Assembly (NCBI GenBank): GCA_017304475.1
Contig: JAFKKV010000039.1
Coordinates: 1 to 64,000 of the forward strand
From: Hyphomicrobiales bacterium
Lineage (GTDB): Bacteria; Pseudomonadota; Alphaproteobacteria; Rhizobiales; Phreatobacteraceae
DNA length: 64,000 nucleotides
Direction: 5' to 3'
Shown here: piece by piece, positions 42,533 to 50,192 of the stretch
Numbering within the stretch: position 1 is the first letter of the stretch
Layout: each line of letters begins with the position of its first letter
Position numbers and translations under genes: made by a program
The notes under the pieces: model-generated
Seen by the model: the letters and a program-made list of their open reading frames with translations, nothing else
Database searches by the model: none
Told to the model about the DNA's origin: nothing

Positions 42533-42990
42533 GCCAGGAACCGGTCCTCGTCGCCGCGCTCGGTGAGGTAGCAACTGTCGCGCCGGCCGAGCCTGAAGCG
42601 GTTGCGGGCGATCACGTCATAGACCCGGTCGCGCCAGCCCGTCGGCAGCACCCGGCCGATGCGGATCAGCGACCAGGGCAAGCCCAGCGCCGCGAAGATG
42701 CGCAGGATGCCCTCCGACTTCAGGAAGGCGGCGCCGTCCTCGATCAGGATGCTGGTGGTGTAGTCGGCCGGATCGAGCTTGAAATGCCGGAACAAGGCCG
42801 CGCCGAGCGGCGACTGTGCCGGCAGCAGCCGGAAGCGGCGGGCCCGGTCGCGCTTGAGGATGAAACGCGCCCAGCCGGAACAGAACGCGCAATAGCCGTC
42901 GAAAACGATGATCGGCCGGTCATCCGGAAAGGCCGGCACCGCGGGATCGCGGCGCCAGCTATAGGGCTCCAAGGTGTCGCCATCGCTCAT
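42529..42990 (-). CDS. DCC family thiol-disulfide oxidoreductase (DUF393)
   Basis: 153 residues. The DCC signature IIVFDGYCAFCSGWARFI (DxxCxxC) lies at about residues 28-45, with RFRLLPAQSPLG and SILIEDGAAFLKSEGIL following, as in all DUF393 proteins. These are thioredoxin-like predicted redox proteins. Start ATG 42990 is preferred, as the longer frame adds only a Pro/Ala/Arg leader. First gene of a two-gene operon. Confidence 0.88.
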   Translation of the reverse strand: MSDGDTLEPYSWRRDPAVPAFPDDRPIIVFDGYCAFCSGWARFILKRDRARRFRLLPAQSPLGAALFRHFKLDPADYTTSILIEDGAAFLKSEGILRIFAALGLPWSLIRIGRVLPTGWRDRVYDVIARNRFRLGRRDSCYLTERGDEDRFLA

Positions 42991-43047
42991 CGGGCAAGGA
43001 TAGGCGGCCGCCCTGTGGGCCGGCAATGGGCGTTCCTGTCACAGGCG

Positions 43048-43078
43048 GGCGGCGGTCCGATCGGATCGGACCGCCGCC
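43048..43078 (-). terminator. Strong hairpin just downstream of the family VIII esterase gene
   Basis: An almost perfect palindrome centred on 43063, with arms 43048-43062 and 43064-43078 (GGCGGTCCGATC and its complement inside), begins 6 bp beyond the stop at 43084. Up to 13-15 bp can pair. No U-tract follows on the minus strand, so it may act as a transcript end-protecting hairpin or an atypical terminator. Confidence 0.5.
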
Positions 43079-43083
43079 GCCGC

Positions 43084-44508
43084 TCAGCGGACGACCGCGC
43101 CGTAGATCAGGTTCTTGAACAGCATGCGGGTATGCACGCGGTTCGACGGCCCCTGCGCCATCAGGATGCCGACGATCTGCTCGCGCGGGTCGATGGTGAA
43201 GCTCGTGCCCCAGGCGCCGGCCCACATGGCATCGCCGGTCGAACCCGGCGCGACCGCGAAACCGTCCTGCAGCCGGACCGCGAAACCGAGGCCGAAACCA
43301 TAACCCGGACCGGTCGAGGCGGCGGTCGTGCCGCCCATGCCGACCAGGTGGTTCGACAGCATGAACTCGACCCATTTGCGGGACAGCAGCCTCTGGCCCT
43401 GGAACTCGCCGCCATTGAGGATCATCTGGGCGAATTTGAAATAGTCCTCCGCCGTCGAGACCATGCCGGCGCCGCCCTTGAAATACTGGCTGTTCTCGGC
43501 CGGGTTCTCGAAGATCCGGTAGGCCGGCCACATCACCGCCTTCTGCGGATCCTGGTCGAGAGTCTCGGCCAGCCGGGTCCGCTGGCCCTGGGCGACATAC
43601 CAGCCGCTGTCCTGCATGCCGAGCGGATCGAGGATCGTCTCCTTGACCAGGATGTCCAGCCGCTTGCCGCTGACCCGCTCGAGCAGCAGGCCGAGCACAT
43701 CCACCGAGATCGAATATTCGAACGCCGTGCCCGGCTGGTTGACCAGCGGGATCTGGCCGAGCCGGCGCAGCATTTCGTCGCCGGAAATATTGGCCTCGCG
43801 CGCCTCGATGTTCTGGCGGTCGTAGAGGTCCTTCAGCCGTGTCGAGCGGACCGAGCCGGCATAGGAGAACCCCGAAGTGTGGCGCAGCAGGTCCTGCACG
43901 GTGATCGGACGGTCGAGCGCCACGTCCTCGGTCGTGGTCTGCCCGTCGGCGCCGGTGCGCCGGACCTCGACCTTCATGTCGCGCAGTTCGGGCAGCCAGG
44001 TGGTGATCGGGTCGGACAGCTTCATCCGCCCCTGTTCGATCAGCATGACCGCCGCGGTCGAAACGATCGGCTTGGTCATCGAGGCCAGCATGAACAAGGT
44101 GTCGCGGGTCATCGGCACGGTCTTGGCCGCGTCGCGGAAGCCGTGCGCCTCGAAATGGACGATCCGGCCGCCGCGGGCGATCAGCGTCACGGCCCCCGGA
44201 AACATGCCGCGATCGACCTCGCCGCGCATCACCGGGGCGATCCGCGCCAGCCGTTCGCGCGACATGCCCAGGATCGCGCCGCCGTCCTGCCCGGGCGGCC
44301 GGCCGCGCTCGCGGCCACGGTCGATGCTGGAGCCGCGGTCGAAACCCGGCCCGCGATCGAAACCCGGCCCACGGTCCGGGCCGGGCCTGCGTTCGAAACC
44401 GTTGCCGCGATCCGGCGGCGGGCCGAACTGGGCCAGCGCCGCCGCGGGCATGACGATGGAAGCAAGCGTCAGGGCGAGCGCAGTCGCGCTCAAACGTGCA
44501 GGCCGCAT
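43084..44508 (-). CDS. Exported serine hydrolase, family VIII esterase / beta-lactamase-like (S12 fold)
   Basis: 474 residues. Signal peptide MRPARLSATALALTLASIV to AALAQ (~27), then a 45-residue linker rich in RG/DRGPGF repeats. Catalytic SMTK (SxxK, ~143-146) in LFMLASMTKPIVSTAAVML; the second motif is YSISVDVLG, the YSxxxDVLG form of family VIII carboxylesterases rather than the YxN of class C beta-lactamases; the third-motif region is WAGAWGTSF in place of KTG. It acts in the periplasm on an ester or peptide substrate not defined by sequence. Resistance to beta-lactams should not be assumed. Confidence 0.86.
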   Translation of the reverse strand: MRPARLSATALALTLASIVMPAAALAQFGPPPDRGNGFERRPGPDRGPGFDRGPGFDRGSSIDRGRERGRPPGQDGGAILGMSRERLARIAPVMRGEVDRGMFPGAVTLIARGGRIVHFEAHGFRDAAKTVPMTRDTLFMLASMTKPIVSTAAVMLIEQGRMKLSDPITTWLPELRDMKVEVRRTGADGQTTTEDVALDRPITVQDLLRHTSGFSYAGSVRSTRLKDLYDRQNIEAREANISGDEMLRRLGQIPLVNQPGTAFEYSISVDVLGLLLERVSGKRLDILVKETILDPLGMQDSGWYVAQGQRTRLAETLDQDPQKAVMWPAYRIFENPAENSQYFKGGAGMVSTAEDYFKFAQMILNGGEFQGQRLLSRKWVEFMLSNHLVGMGGTTAASTGPGYGFGLGFAVRLQDGFAVAPGSTGDAMWAGAWGTSFTIDPREQIVGILMAQGPSNRVHTRMLFKNLIYGAVVR

Positions 44509-44624
44509 GAAATCCTCCCGGGATCGCGGATGAGACAGCCTCCGGTCTTGCCGCCGGATCCGGCCAACCTGACCACCCCGACCGCCGGCGGGTCAAGCCG
44601 CGCCGCCGTCTCGCGGGGCCGGTG

Positions 44625-45872
44625 TCAGGCCCGCCAGAGCGCCGCGCGCCGCTCCTGCAGGAAGCGCCGCACCGCCGGGTCGGTCTCCAGGCCGATCGCG
44701 CGCTCATAGGCGCCGTCGGCCGCCGCGCCATCGCCGGCGCGCGCCAGAAGCCCGGCGCGGGCCGCCCAATAGGGCTGGTAGTCGTCCAGACGCGCGTCGC
44801 GCGCCGCCTCGTCCAGCGCTGCCAGGCCGGCCGCCGCTCCCGCAGTCTCGGCCAGGGCGACCGCCCGGTTGACCGCCACGACCGGCGACCCGGTGATGGC
44901 GCCGAGCGCATCATAAAGCCCTTCGATCGCGCGCCAGTCGGCGCATCCGCTACGCCGCCGGACCGCATGGGCCGACTGGATCGCCGCCTCGAGCTGATAG
45001 CGACCGATCATCGCCATCCTGCTTGCCCGCAGCAGCAGCGCCTCCGCCTCGTCGATCAGCGCCGCGTCCCAGAGCGCCGGATCCTGCTCGGCCAGCGGAA
45101 CATAGTCGCCCCGCGCATTGCGCCGGGCGCCGCGCCGCGCCTCGGAATGGAGCATCAGCGCCAGGAGGCCGAGCGCCTCGGGCTCCCGCGGCAGGAGCGA
45201 GACGACCAGCCGGCCGAGCCAGATGCCTTCGTCGGCGAGGTCGCGGCGTTTCGCCTCGGTGCCGGCCGGATCCGACCAGCCTTCGGCGAAGGCCGCATAG
45301 ATGGCGGCCAGGACCGCGTCCAGCCGCCCGGCAAGATCGCCGCTGTCGGGCACCCGGAAGGGGATGCCGGCAACCCGGATCTTGGCCTTGGCGCGCGCCA
45401 GGCGCTGGCCCATCGCCGCCGGCGAGACCAGGAAGGCCGAGGCGATGGTCGCCGCGTCGAGCCCCAGAATGGTCTGCAGCATCAAGGGCGCGCGGACATT
45501 CGGATCGATCGCCGGATGAGCGCAGGCAAACATCAGCCCCAGCCGGTCGTCGGGGATCGGCGTCCTGGCTGCAACCGAGGCGGCCAATTCCTCGGCCGCC
45601 AGCATGAGGTGGTCGACCGCCCGCTCGGCGCCGCGCCGGCGCCGGTCGTTGTCGATCATCCGGTTCCTGGCAACGGTGAGCAGCCAGGCCTCGGGACTGC
45701 GCGGAACGCCGGAGCCTGGCCAATCGACCAGGGCCTTGGCGAAGGCTTCCGACAGGGCATCCTCGGCGCCCACGACATCGCGGGTGCGCGCCGCGAGGAT
45801 CGCGACGAGCCGTCCATAGCTCCGGCGCGCCACCGCCTCTGCGGTCTCGCGGCTCTCCTGCTCCCGCGGCAT
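44625..45872 (-). CDS. ECF42-type RNA polymerase sigma factor with C-terminal TPR-like extension
   Basis: 415 residues, about twice a standard ECF sigma factor. Region 2 (~10-85: YGRLVAILAARTRDVVGAED, WLLTVARNRMIDNDRRRR) and region 4 (~130-165: MLQTILGLDAATIASAFLVS, MGQRLARAKAKIR) are followed by the long helical C-terminal domain (IGRYQLEAAIQSAHAVRR, SPVVAVNRAVALAE, ...) characteristic of ECF42, where it replaces an anti-sigma factor. The DGPF protein gene lies 9 bp upstream on the same strand, the conserved ECF42 arrangement. Targets usually include the DGPF gene itself. Confidence 0.9.
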   Translation of the reverse strand: MPREQESRETAEAVARRSYGRLVAILAARTRDVVGAEDALSEAFAKALVDWPGSGVPRSPEAWLLTVARNRMIDNDRRRRGAERAVDHLMLAAEELAASVAARTPIPDDRLGLMFACAHPAIDPNVRAPLMLQTILGLDAATIASAFLVSPAAMGQRLARAKAKIRVAGIPFRVPDSGDLAGRLDAVLAAIYAAFAEGWSDPAGTEAKRRDLADEGIWLGRLVVSLLPREPEALGLLALMLHSEARRGARRNARGDYVPLAEQDPALWDAALIDEAEALLLRASRMAMIGRYQLEAAIQSAHAVRRRSGCADWRAIEGLYDALGAITGSPVVAVNRAVALAETAGAAAGLAALDEAARDARLDDYQPYWAARAGLLARAGDGAAADGAYERAIGLETDPAVRRFLQERRAALWRA

Positions 45873-45881
45873 TGGCGGACC

Positions 45882-46235
45882 TTAAGGATATACGTCCCAG
45901 ATCGGCCGGACCTCGATCGTGCCGAGGCTGGCGCCGGGACAGCGCGCCGCCCAGGACAGCGCCGCGTCGAGATCGGGCACATCGATCAGGCAATAGCCGC
46001 CGAGCTGCTCCTTGGTCTCGACATAGGGACCATCGAGCACCTGTTTCTTGCCGTCCGAGATCCGGACGCTGGTCGCCGTCGCCACCGGCCGCAGGCGATT
46101 GCCGCCGAGATAGTGGCCGGCGGTCTTCATCGCCTCGATATAGGCGCCATAGGCCGCGATCACCTCGCCGAGGGCGGCCTGGCTCGCACCCTTCCGGGCG
46201 GATTCATCTTCGTAGATCAGCAGCAGATATTGCAT
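45882..46235 (-). CDS. DGPF-domain / YCII-related protein, partner of the ECF42 sigma factor
   Basis: 117 residues, AGGAGACG six bases before ATG. A dimeric ferredoxin-like barrel of the YciI type: MQYLLLIYEDE, YIEAMKTAGHYLGGNRLRP and the hallmark VLDGPYVETKEQLGGYCLID. DGPF proteins are encoded with ECF41/ECF42 sigma factors; their chemistry is unresolved. Cotranscribed with the sigma gene and likely its target and modulator. Confidence 0.92.
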   Translation of the reverse strand: MQYLLLIYEDESARKGASQAALGEVIAAYGAYIEAMKTAGHYLGGNRLRPVATATSVRISDGKKQVLDGPYVETKEQLGGYCLIDVPDLDAALSWAARCPGASLGTIEVRPIWDVYP

Positions 46236-46380
46236 GGTCGTCTCCTGAACCCAGCGCGGCGCGCCATGCGCCGCCGGATCAGTGACGCTCGCGCCGGCCG
46301 GCTTTTGACATGCGGCGAAAAAATAATGCCGCCGCGCCGGACGAGCCTCAAGCCGGCAAGAGCCGGCCCGGGCGCGCGCC

Positions 46381-47640
46381 TCAGTCCACCATCACCATGG
46401 CGCGGAAAGCGTCCTGCTCGCTCTTCGACATGAGCGCGGCGCGGTCCTTGGCCCGCAGCTTCTCGGTCTCGCTCTTCAGCTGGCCGCAGGCGGCCTGGAT
46501 GTCGCGGCCGCGCGGCGTGCGCACCGGCGACGAATAACCGGCATCGAACACCACGTCGGCGAAGCGCTCGATCTGCTCCCAGTCGGAACATTCGTGGCGC
46601 GAGCCGGGCCAGGGATTGAACGGGATCAGATTGATCTTGGCCGGAATGCCCTTCAGCAGGCGCACCAGCCGACGGGCGTCGTCGACGCTGTCATTGACGT
46701 CCTTCAGCATCACATATTCGAAGGTGATGCGCCGGGCATTCGACAGAACGGGATAATTGCGGCAGGCGTCGAGCAGCTCGGCGATCGGATATTTGCGGTT
46801 CAGCGGCACCAGTTCGTCGCGCAGGGCATCGGTCGTCGCATGCAGCGAGATCGCCAGCGACACGCCGGTCTCGGCGCCGATGCGTTCGATCATCGGCACC
46901 ACGCCCGACGTCGAAAGCGTGATGCGCCGCTTGGAGAATTGCAGGCCGTCCTGGTCGAGCATCACCTTCAGCGCGTCGGTGACGTTGTCGACGTTGTAGA
47001 GCGGCTCGCCCATGCCCATCAGCACGATATTGGTGACGAAACGGCCGCCGTCATCGGGCACGAAGGCGCCTTCCGGCGGCTCCTGGCCCGGCCAGTCGCC
47101 GAGCTGGTCGCGCGCCACGATGATCTGCGCGACGATCTCGCCGACGGTCAGGTTGCGCACCAGCTTCTGCGTGCCGGTATGGCAGAAGGTGCAGGTCAGG
47201 GTGCAGCCGACCTGGCTGGAAATGCACAGCGTGCCGCGATCGCGCGTCGGGATATAGACGGTCTCGATCTCGTGCCACTTCTCGCCTTCGAACTGGGGCG
47301 GGATGCGCAGGAGCCATTTGCGGGTGCCGTCGGCCGAGACCTGCTCGACCACCACTTCCGGCCGGTCGAGCGTATAGGCCTCGTCCAGCGCCGCGCGCAG
47401 CTGCTTGGAGACGTTGGACATTTCGGCGAAGGTCTTGGCGCCGCGCTGATAGATCCAGGCCCAGAGCTGCGACACGCGCATGCGCGTCTCCTTGCCCTCG
47501 ATGCCGATGGCGCCGAGCGCCTCCTTCAGGCCCTCGCGGTCGAGACCGACCAGCGAGCGTTTGACCGGCAGCGGCCGGATGGCTTCGACAGGCGGTTGGG
47601 CCTGGACGGGCTTGGCATTGGAAAGATCGAGCGTCGGCAT
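46381..47640 (-). CDS. rlmN: Dual-specificity RNA methyltransferase RlmN (23S rRNA A2503-C2 / tRNA A37)
   Basis: 419 residues from ATG 47640. Radical SAM motif CTLTCTFC (CxxxCxxC, ~residue 145), LCISSQVGC before it, VTNIVLMGMGEPLYN, ISLHATTDALRDELVP and RRITFEYVMLKDVNDS. The methyl-carrying cysteine lies near the C-terminus in GRDIQAACGQL. It methylates C2 of A2503 in 23S rRNA and A37 in some tRNAs. The N-terminal ~40 residues (Pro/Ala-rich) extend beyond E. coli RlmN. Monocistronic. Confidence 0.95.
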   Translation of the reverse strand: MPTLDLSNAKPVQAQPPVEAIRPLPVKRSLVGLDREGLKEALGAIGIEGKETRMRVSQLWAWIYQRGAKTFAEMSNVSKQLRAALDEAYTLDRPEVVVEQVSADGTRKWLLRIPPQFEGEKWHEIETVYIPTRDRGTLCISSQVGCTLTCTFCHTGTQKLVRNLTVGEIVAQIIVARDQLGDWPGQEPPEGAFVPDDGGRFVTNIVLMGMGEPLYNVDNVTDALKVMLDQDGLQFSKRRITLSTSGVVPMIERIGAETGVSLAISLHATTDALRDELVPLNRKYPIAELLDACRNYPVLSNARRITFEYVMLKDVNDSVDDARRLVRLLKGIPAKINLIPFNPWPGSRHECSDWEQIERFADVVFDAGYSSPVRTPRGRDIQAACGQLKSETEKLRAKDRAALMSKSEQDAFRAMVMVD

Positions 47641-47773
47641 CGGGTCAGGCCTCTGGCCATGGCATTGTCGAGCGAAATCGGCACCGGTTCGCCCGCGGGA
47701 CATGCCATGATGAAATGGGTTGCTGCAGCGCTCCGCGTCGCGGAGCCAGTCGCGTCAGCCGGCGCCTATAGCA

Positions 47774-47801
47774 CGAAAGGCTGCCCAAAGGCAGCCTTTC
47801 G
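47774..47801 (-). terminator. Intrinsic terminator of ialB
   Basis: CGAAAGGCTGCC (47774-47785) and GGCAGCCTTTCG (47790-47801) form a perfect 12-bp stem with a CAAA loop, 45 bp past the ialB stop. On the minus strand the 3' arm ends in CCTTTCGTG, a short U-rich tail. It also separates ialB from rlmN. Confidence 0.6.
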
Positions 47802-47845
47802 AAAGAACCGACGCCCGAGGGCGGATTCGATGAGCGGGCTCGCGC

Positions 47846-48406
47846 TCAGCGGCATTCCTGCGCGACGCGATCGAGCGCCTGGGCAAGCCCGGTGAGCGAA
47901 TAGGTATCGGTGGTGACATTACCGCGCTGCGAGGTCGAGCGCACCGTCAATTGCGATCCCGAACGCATGGCGGTGATGATCCGGCCCTCTTCCGCAGCGT
48001 TCTTCACCCAGGCGCCCTTCTCCTGGGTCCACATGGGGAAGCTGGTGGGACCGACCGCGACCGTCGCATCGCCGCGCAGCGCGAAGCCGAGCGTCAGCGA
48101 AATCTCGTTGCGGACATTCTCGCCGGGGCGCGAGGTGATGAAGAAGAAGGCCGGGTCGCGCTGCAGGTTGGCCGGCGCGCGCGTCTTCGGCTGCGAAGCG
48201 GCATAACAGACCTTGCCGCGCGGCGTGGCCGAGGTGAATACGCCCCAGTCGCCGAACTGGGCAACGGCGGCCCCTTGCTGGCCGCCGGCCGCAGGCGCCG
48301 CGGCGGCGGGACGGCCGCCCGCCGGCGCGCGTTGCGCCGATGCCGTCTCGGGAACAGCGACAGCCGCGACGGCCAGGAGGATCAGGAAAGGAGTGGATCG
48401 CAGCAT
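47846..48406 (-). CDS. Invasion-associated locus B (IalB) family protein
   Basis: 186 residues. Signal peptide MLRSTPFLILLAVAAVAVPE to TASAQ (~25), then a Pro/Ala/Gly-rich linker and the IalB domain: FGDWGVFTSATPRGKVCYAA, DPAFFFITSRPGENVRNEIS and TYSLTGLAQALDRVAQECR, with Cys near the beginning and the end that may pair. Periplasmic. Named from Bartonella, where it affects erythrocyte entry; the family is common in free-living Rhizobiales and its general function is unknown, so no virulence role is implied. Confidence 0.88.
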   Translation of the reverse strand: MLRSTPFLILLAVAAVAVPETASAQRAPAGGRPAAAAPAAGGQQGAAVAQFGDWGVFTSATPRGKVCYAASQPKTRAPANLQRDPAFFFITSRPGENVRNEISLTLGFALRGDATVAVGPTSFPMWTQEKGAWVKNAAEEGRIITAMRSGSQLTVRSTSQRGNVTTDTYSLTGLAQALDRVAQECR

Positions 48407-48811
48407 CGCATGACTCTACGGGTTCTTGGGCACCGGGCAGGATCGGCTCCGCCCCACATTCCCGCTAGCTTTCGAAGATCACGGTAAAGATGGGGTAAAG
48501 GACGAACCAGATCCATGGTGAAAGGTGCGCGACAGGCAGGTGACGAAGCGGCGTCTCGCTTCTGGAGTGTGGTACACACCAGCCAATCCGGGCAAGACAA
48601 TGGCAAAGCCCGCGGCGCGCAGCGAAACGTCTCGATGTGCAGGCTATGGTCGCATGTTTCGGCCTCTCCGGCCCGCGATTGCTGGTTTGGGGCCTGATGT
48701 AACCATGTTAAGAAACCATATACTATAATACCTCCCTCGGGGCACAACTTTTATGCTAGGTTAGGTTGTGCTCGGGGGTGTGGAGCCTCCCGTCTGCGAG
48801 AGGGTGGGTCC
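48407..48811. promoter_or_regulatory. Divergent spacer between ialB and an ECF sigma gene with a leader hairpin
   Basis: 405 bp without a supported gene. Close to the sigma gene are a consensus-like TATAAT (48724-48729) without a convincing -35, and a hairpin GCACAAC (48742-48748) / GTTGTGC (48765-48771) with a 16-base loop, which would lie in the 5' leader of the sigma message. GTG-GTA-CAC occurs near 48571. The remainder shows nothing I can interpret. Confidence 0.35.
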
Positions 48812-49378
48812 TTGGTATCGCGTGACCAACTGGCGGACTGGGTTGATGCGGTGGCTGTGAAGCGCGACCGGCAGGCCTTCAGTGCGCTGTTCGATCACTT
48901 TGCCCCGCGGCTCGTCGGCCACCTCATCCGGCTCGGTGCCGACAGTGCGACCGCCGAGGAGCTGACCCAGGAGGCCATGGTCACGCTGTGGCACAAGGCG
49001 GCCCTGTTCGACCGGTCGAAATCGTCGGTCGCCACCTGGCTCTACCGGATCGCGCGCAACCGCCGCATCGATGCGCTCCGGCGCGACCGGACCGATCGCT
49101 TCGACGCCAACGAACCGATGCTGATGCCGGCGGGCGAACCGGACATGGAAGATGCCATCTCGCTGGCCAAACGCGAACAGAGCGTGCGCGTGGCGCTCGC
49201 CGACCTGCCCGAGGAACAGCTCTCGCTGGTCCGCCTCGCCTTCTTCGACGGCCTGTCCCATTCGGAAATCGCCGGCCAGCTGCATTTGCCGCTCGGCACC
49301 GTGAAGAGCCGCATCCGCCTGGCTTTCACGCGACTGCGCCGGACGCTGGAGGCAAGCGGCATCAGCCAGGAGGCGTGA
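48812..49378 (+). CDS. ECF-type RNA polymerase sigma factor
   Basis: 188 residues from TTG 48812 (GAGAGGG upstream; no in-frame ATG or GTG gives a complete region 2). Sigma region 2: FSALFDHFAPRLVGHLIRLG, AEELTQEAMVTLWHKAALFD, VATWLYRIARNRRIDALRR. Region 4: LPEEQLSLVRLAFFDGLSHS, EIAGQLHLPLGTVKSRIR. It resembles ECF11/RpoE-ChrR-type sigma factors, but no ChrR or other anti-sigma gene follows: the next gene is convergent and overlaps the 3' end by 17 bp. How it is held inactive is not visible here. Confidence 0.88.
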   Translation: MVSRDQLADWVDAVAVKRDRQAFSALFDHFAPRLVGHLIRLGADSATAEELTQEAMVTLWHKAALFDRSKSSVATWLYRIARNRRIDALRRDRTDRFDANEPMLMPAGEPDMEDAISLAKREQSVRVALADLPEEQLSLVRLAFFDGLSHSEIAGQLHLPLGTVKSRIRLAFTRLRRTLEASGISQEA

Positions 49379-50189
49379 GCCGTCCGGCAAGCCCGATCTC
49401 GCGTTCGAGCCGGCCATGCAGCGCGGCCAGCTGCGCGATCCGGGCGACGACGCCGAGTTCGTAATCGGCCGCCACGACGGCGTTGCGCTGGAAGCCGTCA
49501 TGGCTCTGCACCGCCGCGGCGAGCGAATGGTGGAACGCCTGGAGGATCGGCGACAGCGTGGCCATCAGCACCAGCGTCGCCGTGTCGTAGCGCCGCCCCT
49601 CGCCCGCGAAGGCCGCCTCCAGCGCTCCCAGCGCCGCATCGATGCCGATGATCGCCTCCGAGACCCGGTTCTCGGCCAAAAGCCTGGCGCTGGCATTGGA
49701 GAAATCATGCGCCAGGGTCTCGGCACTGCCGTCGACCACGAAGCCGAGCGTCCGGGCGCCCAGATTGGACAGTTCGGACATGTACCAGGCGTGGTCGTCG
49801 ATCAGGATCCGGCGAAGCTGGGAGTTGAGCGATTGCTGCAGCGAGCGCTCGTACTCGTCCTTCATGATCTTGGTCTGCGCGGCCTGCTGCTCCACCGAAT
49901 TGCTGAGCTGGCCGACCTGCAGGAGCAGGGCCTCGCGGTTCAGCTTCAGCTCGGCGCGCTGCGCCTCCAGCTCGAATTTCTGCAGGAGGGCTGTCACCAC
50001 CAGTCAGAGAAAGGCGATCGGCGCGCACAGGCCGGCCAGCGCGTCGCCGATGTCGTTCAGTCCGAGAGCCGGGATCGTGTCTCGTTTGAGGAAGGCGACC
50101 AGCGCCCCGAAAGCCAGCCAGATGCCGGTGAGCCAGCGGGCCCACCGGACCAGGCGATCGCTCCGGTCATTGGCCTCGGGTGTCGCCAC
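49362..50189 (-). pseudogene. Membrane-anchored coiled-coil protein interrupted by one in-frame TGA
   Basis: Two open segments, 50189-50007 and 50003-49362, lie in the same frame and are separated only by TGA at 50004-50006. Read through, it is one ~275-residue protein: a basic N-terminus, a first membrane helix (LVRWARWLTGIWLAFGALVA), a second helix APIAFL-[TGA]-LVVTALL, a long coiled coil (FELEAQRAELKLNREALLLQ and on to ~110), and a C-terminal helical domain. Homologous two-helix coiled-coil proteins usually have Trp at this point, so a TGG to TGA change is the simple explanation. It starts 4 bp after the leuC stop. It may be a true pseudogene, a sequencing error or a read-through codon. 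Confidence 0.75.
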
Positions 50190-50192
50190 CCG

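Noticed and set aside
43084..44508. Class C beta-lactamase
   Set aside because: The second motif is YSxxxDVLG and the KTG motif is replaced, which fits family VIII esterases instead.
48724..48729. Sigma70 promoter at TATAAT before the ECF gene
   Set aside because: No matching -35 hexamer at 16-18 bp. Recorded only as an element within the spacer.
50004..50006. TGA as a selenocysteine codon
   Set aside because: The residue lies in a membrane helix without a catalytic context and Trp is the natural residue there. No SECIS-like hairpin was recognised just downstream, and no sel genes are in the window.
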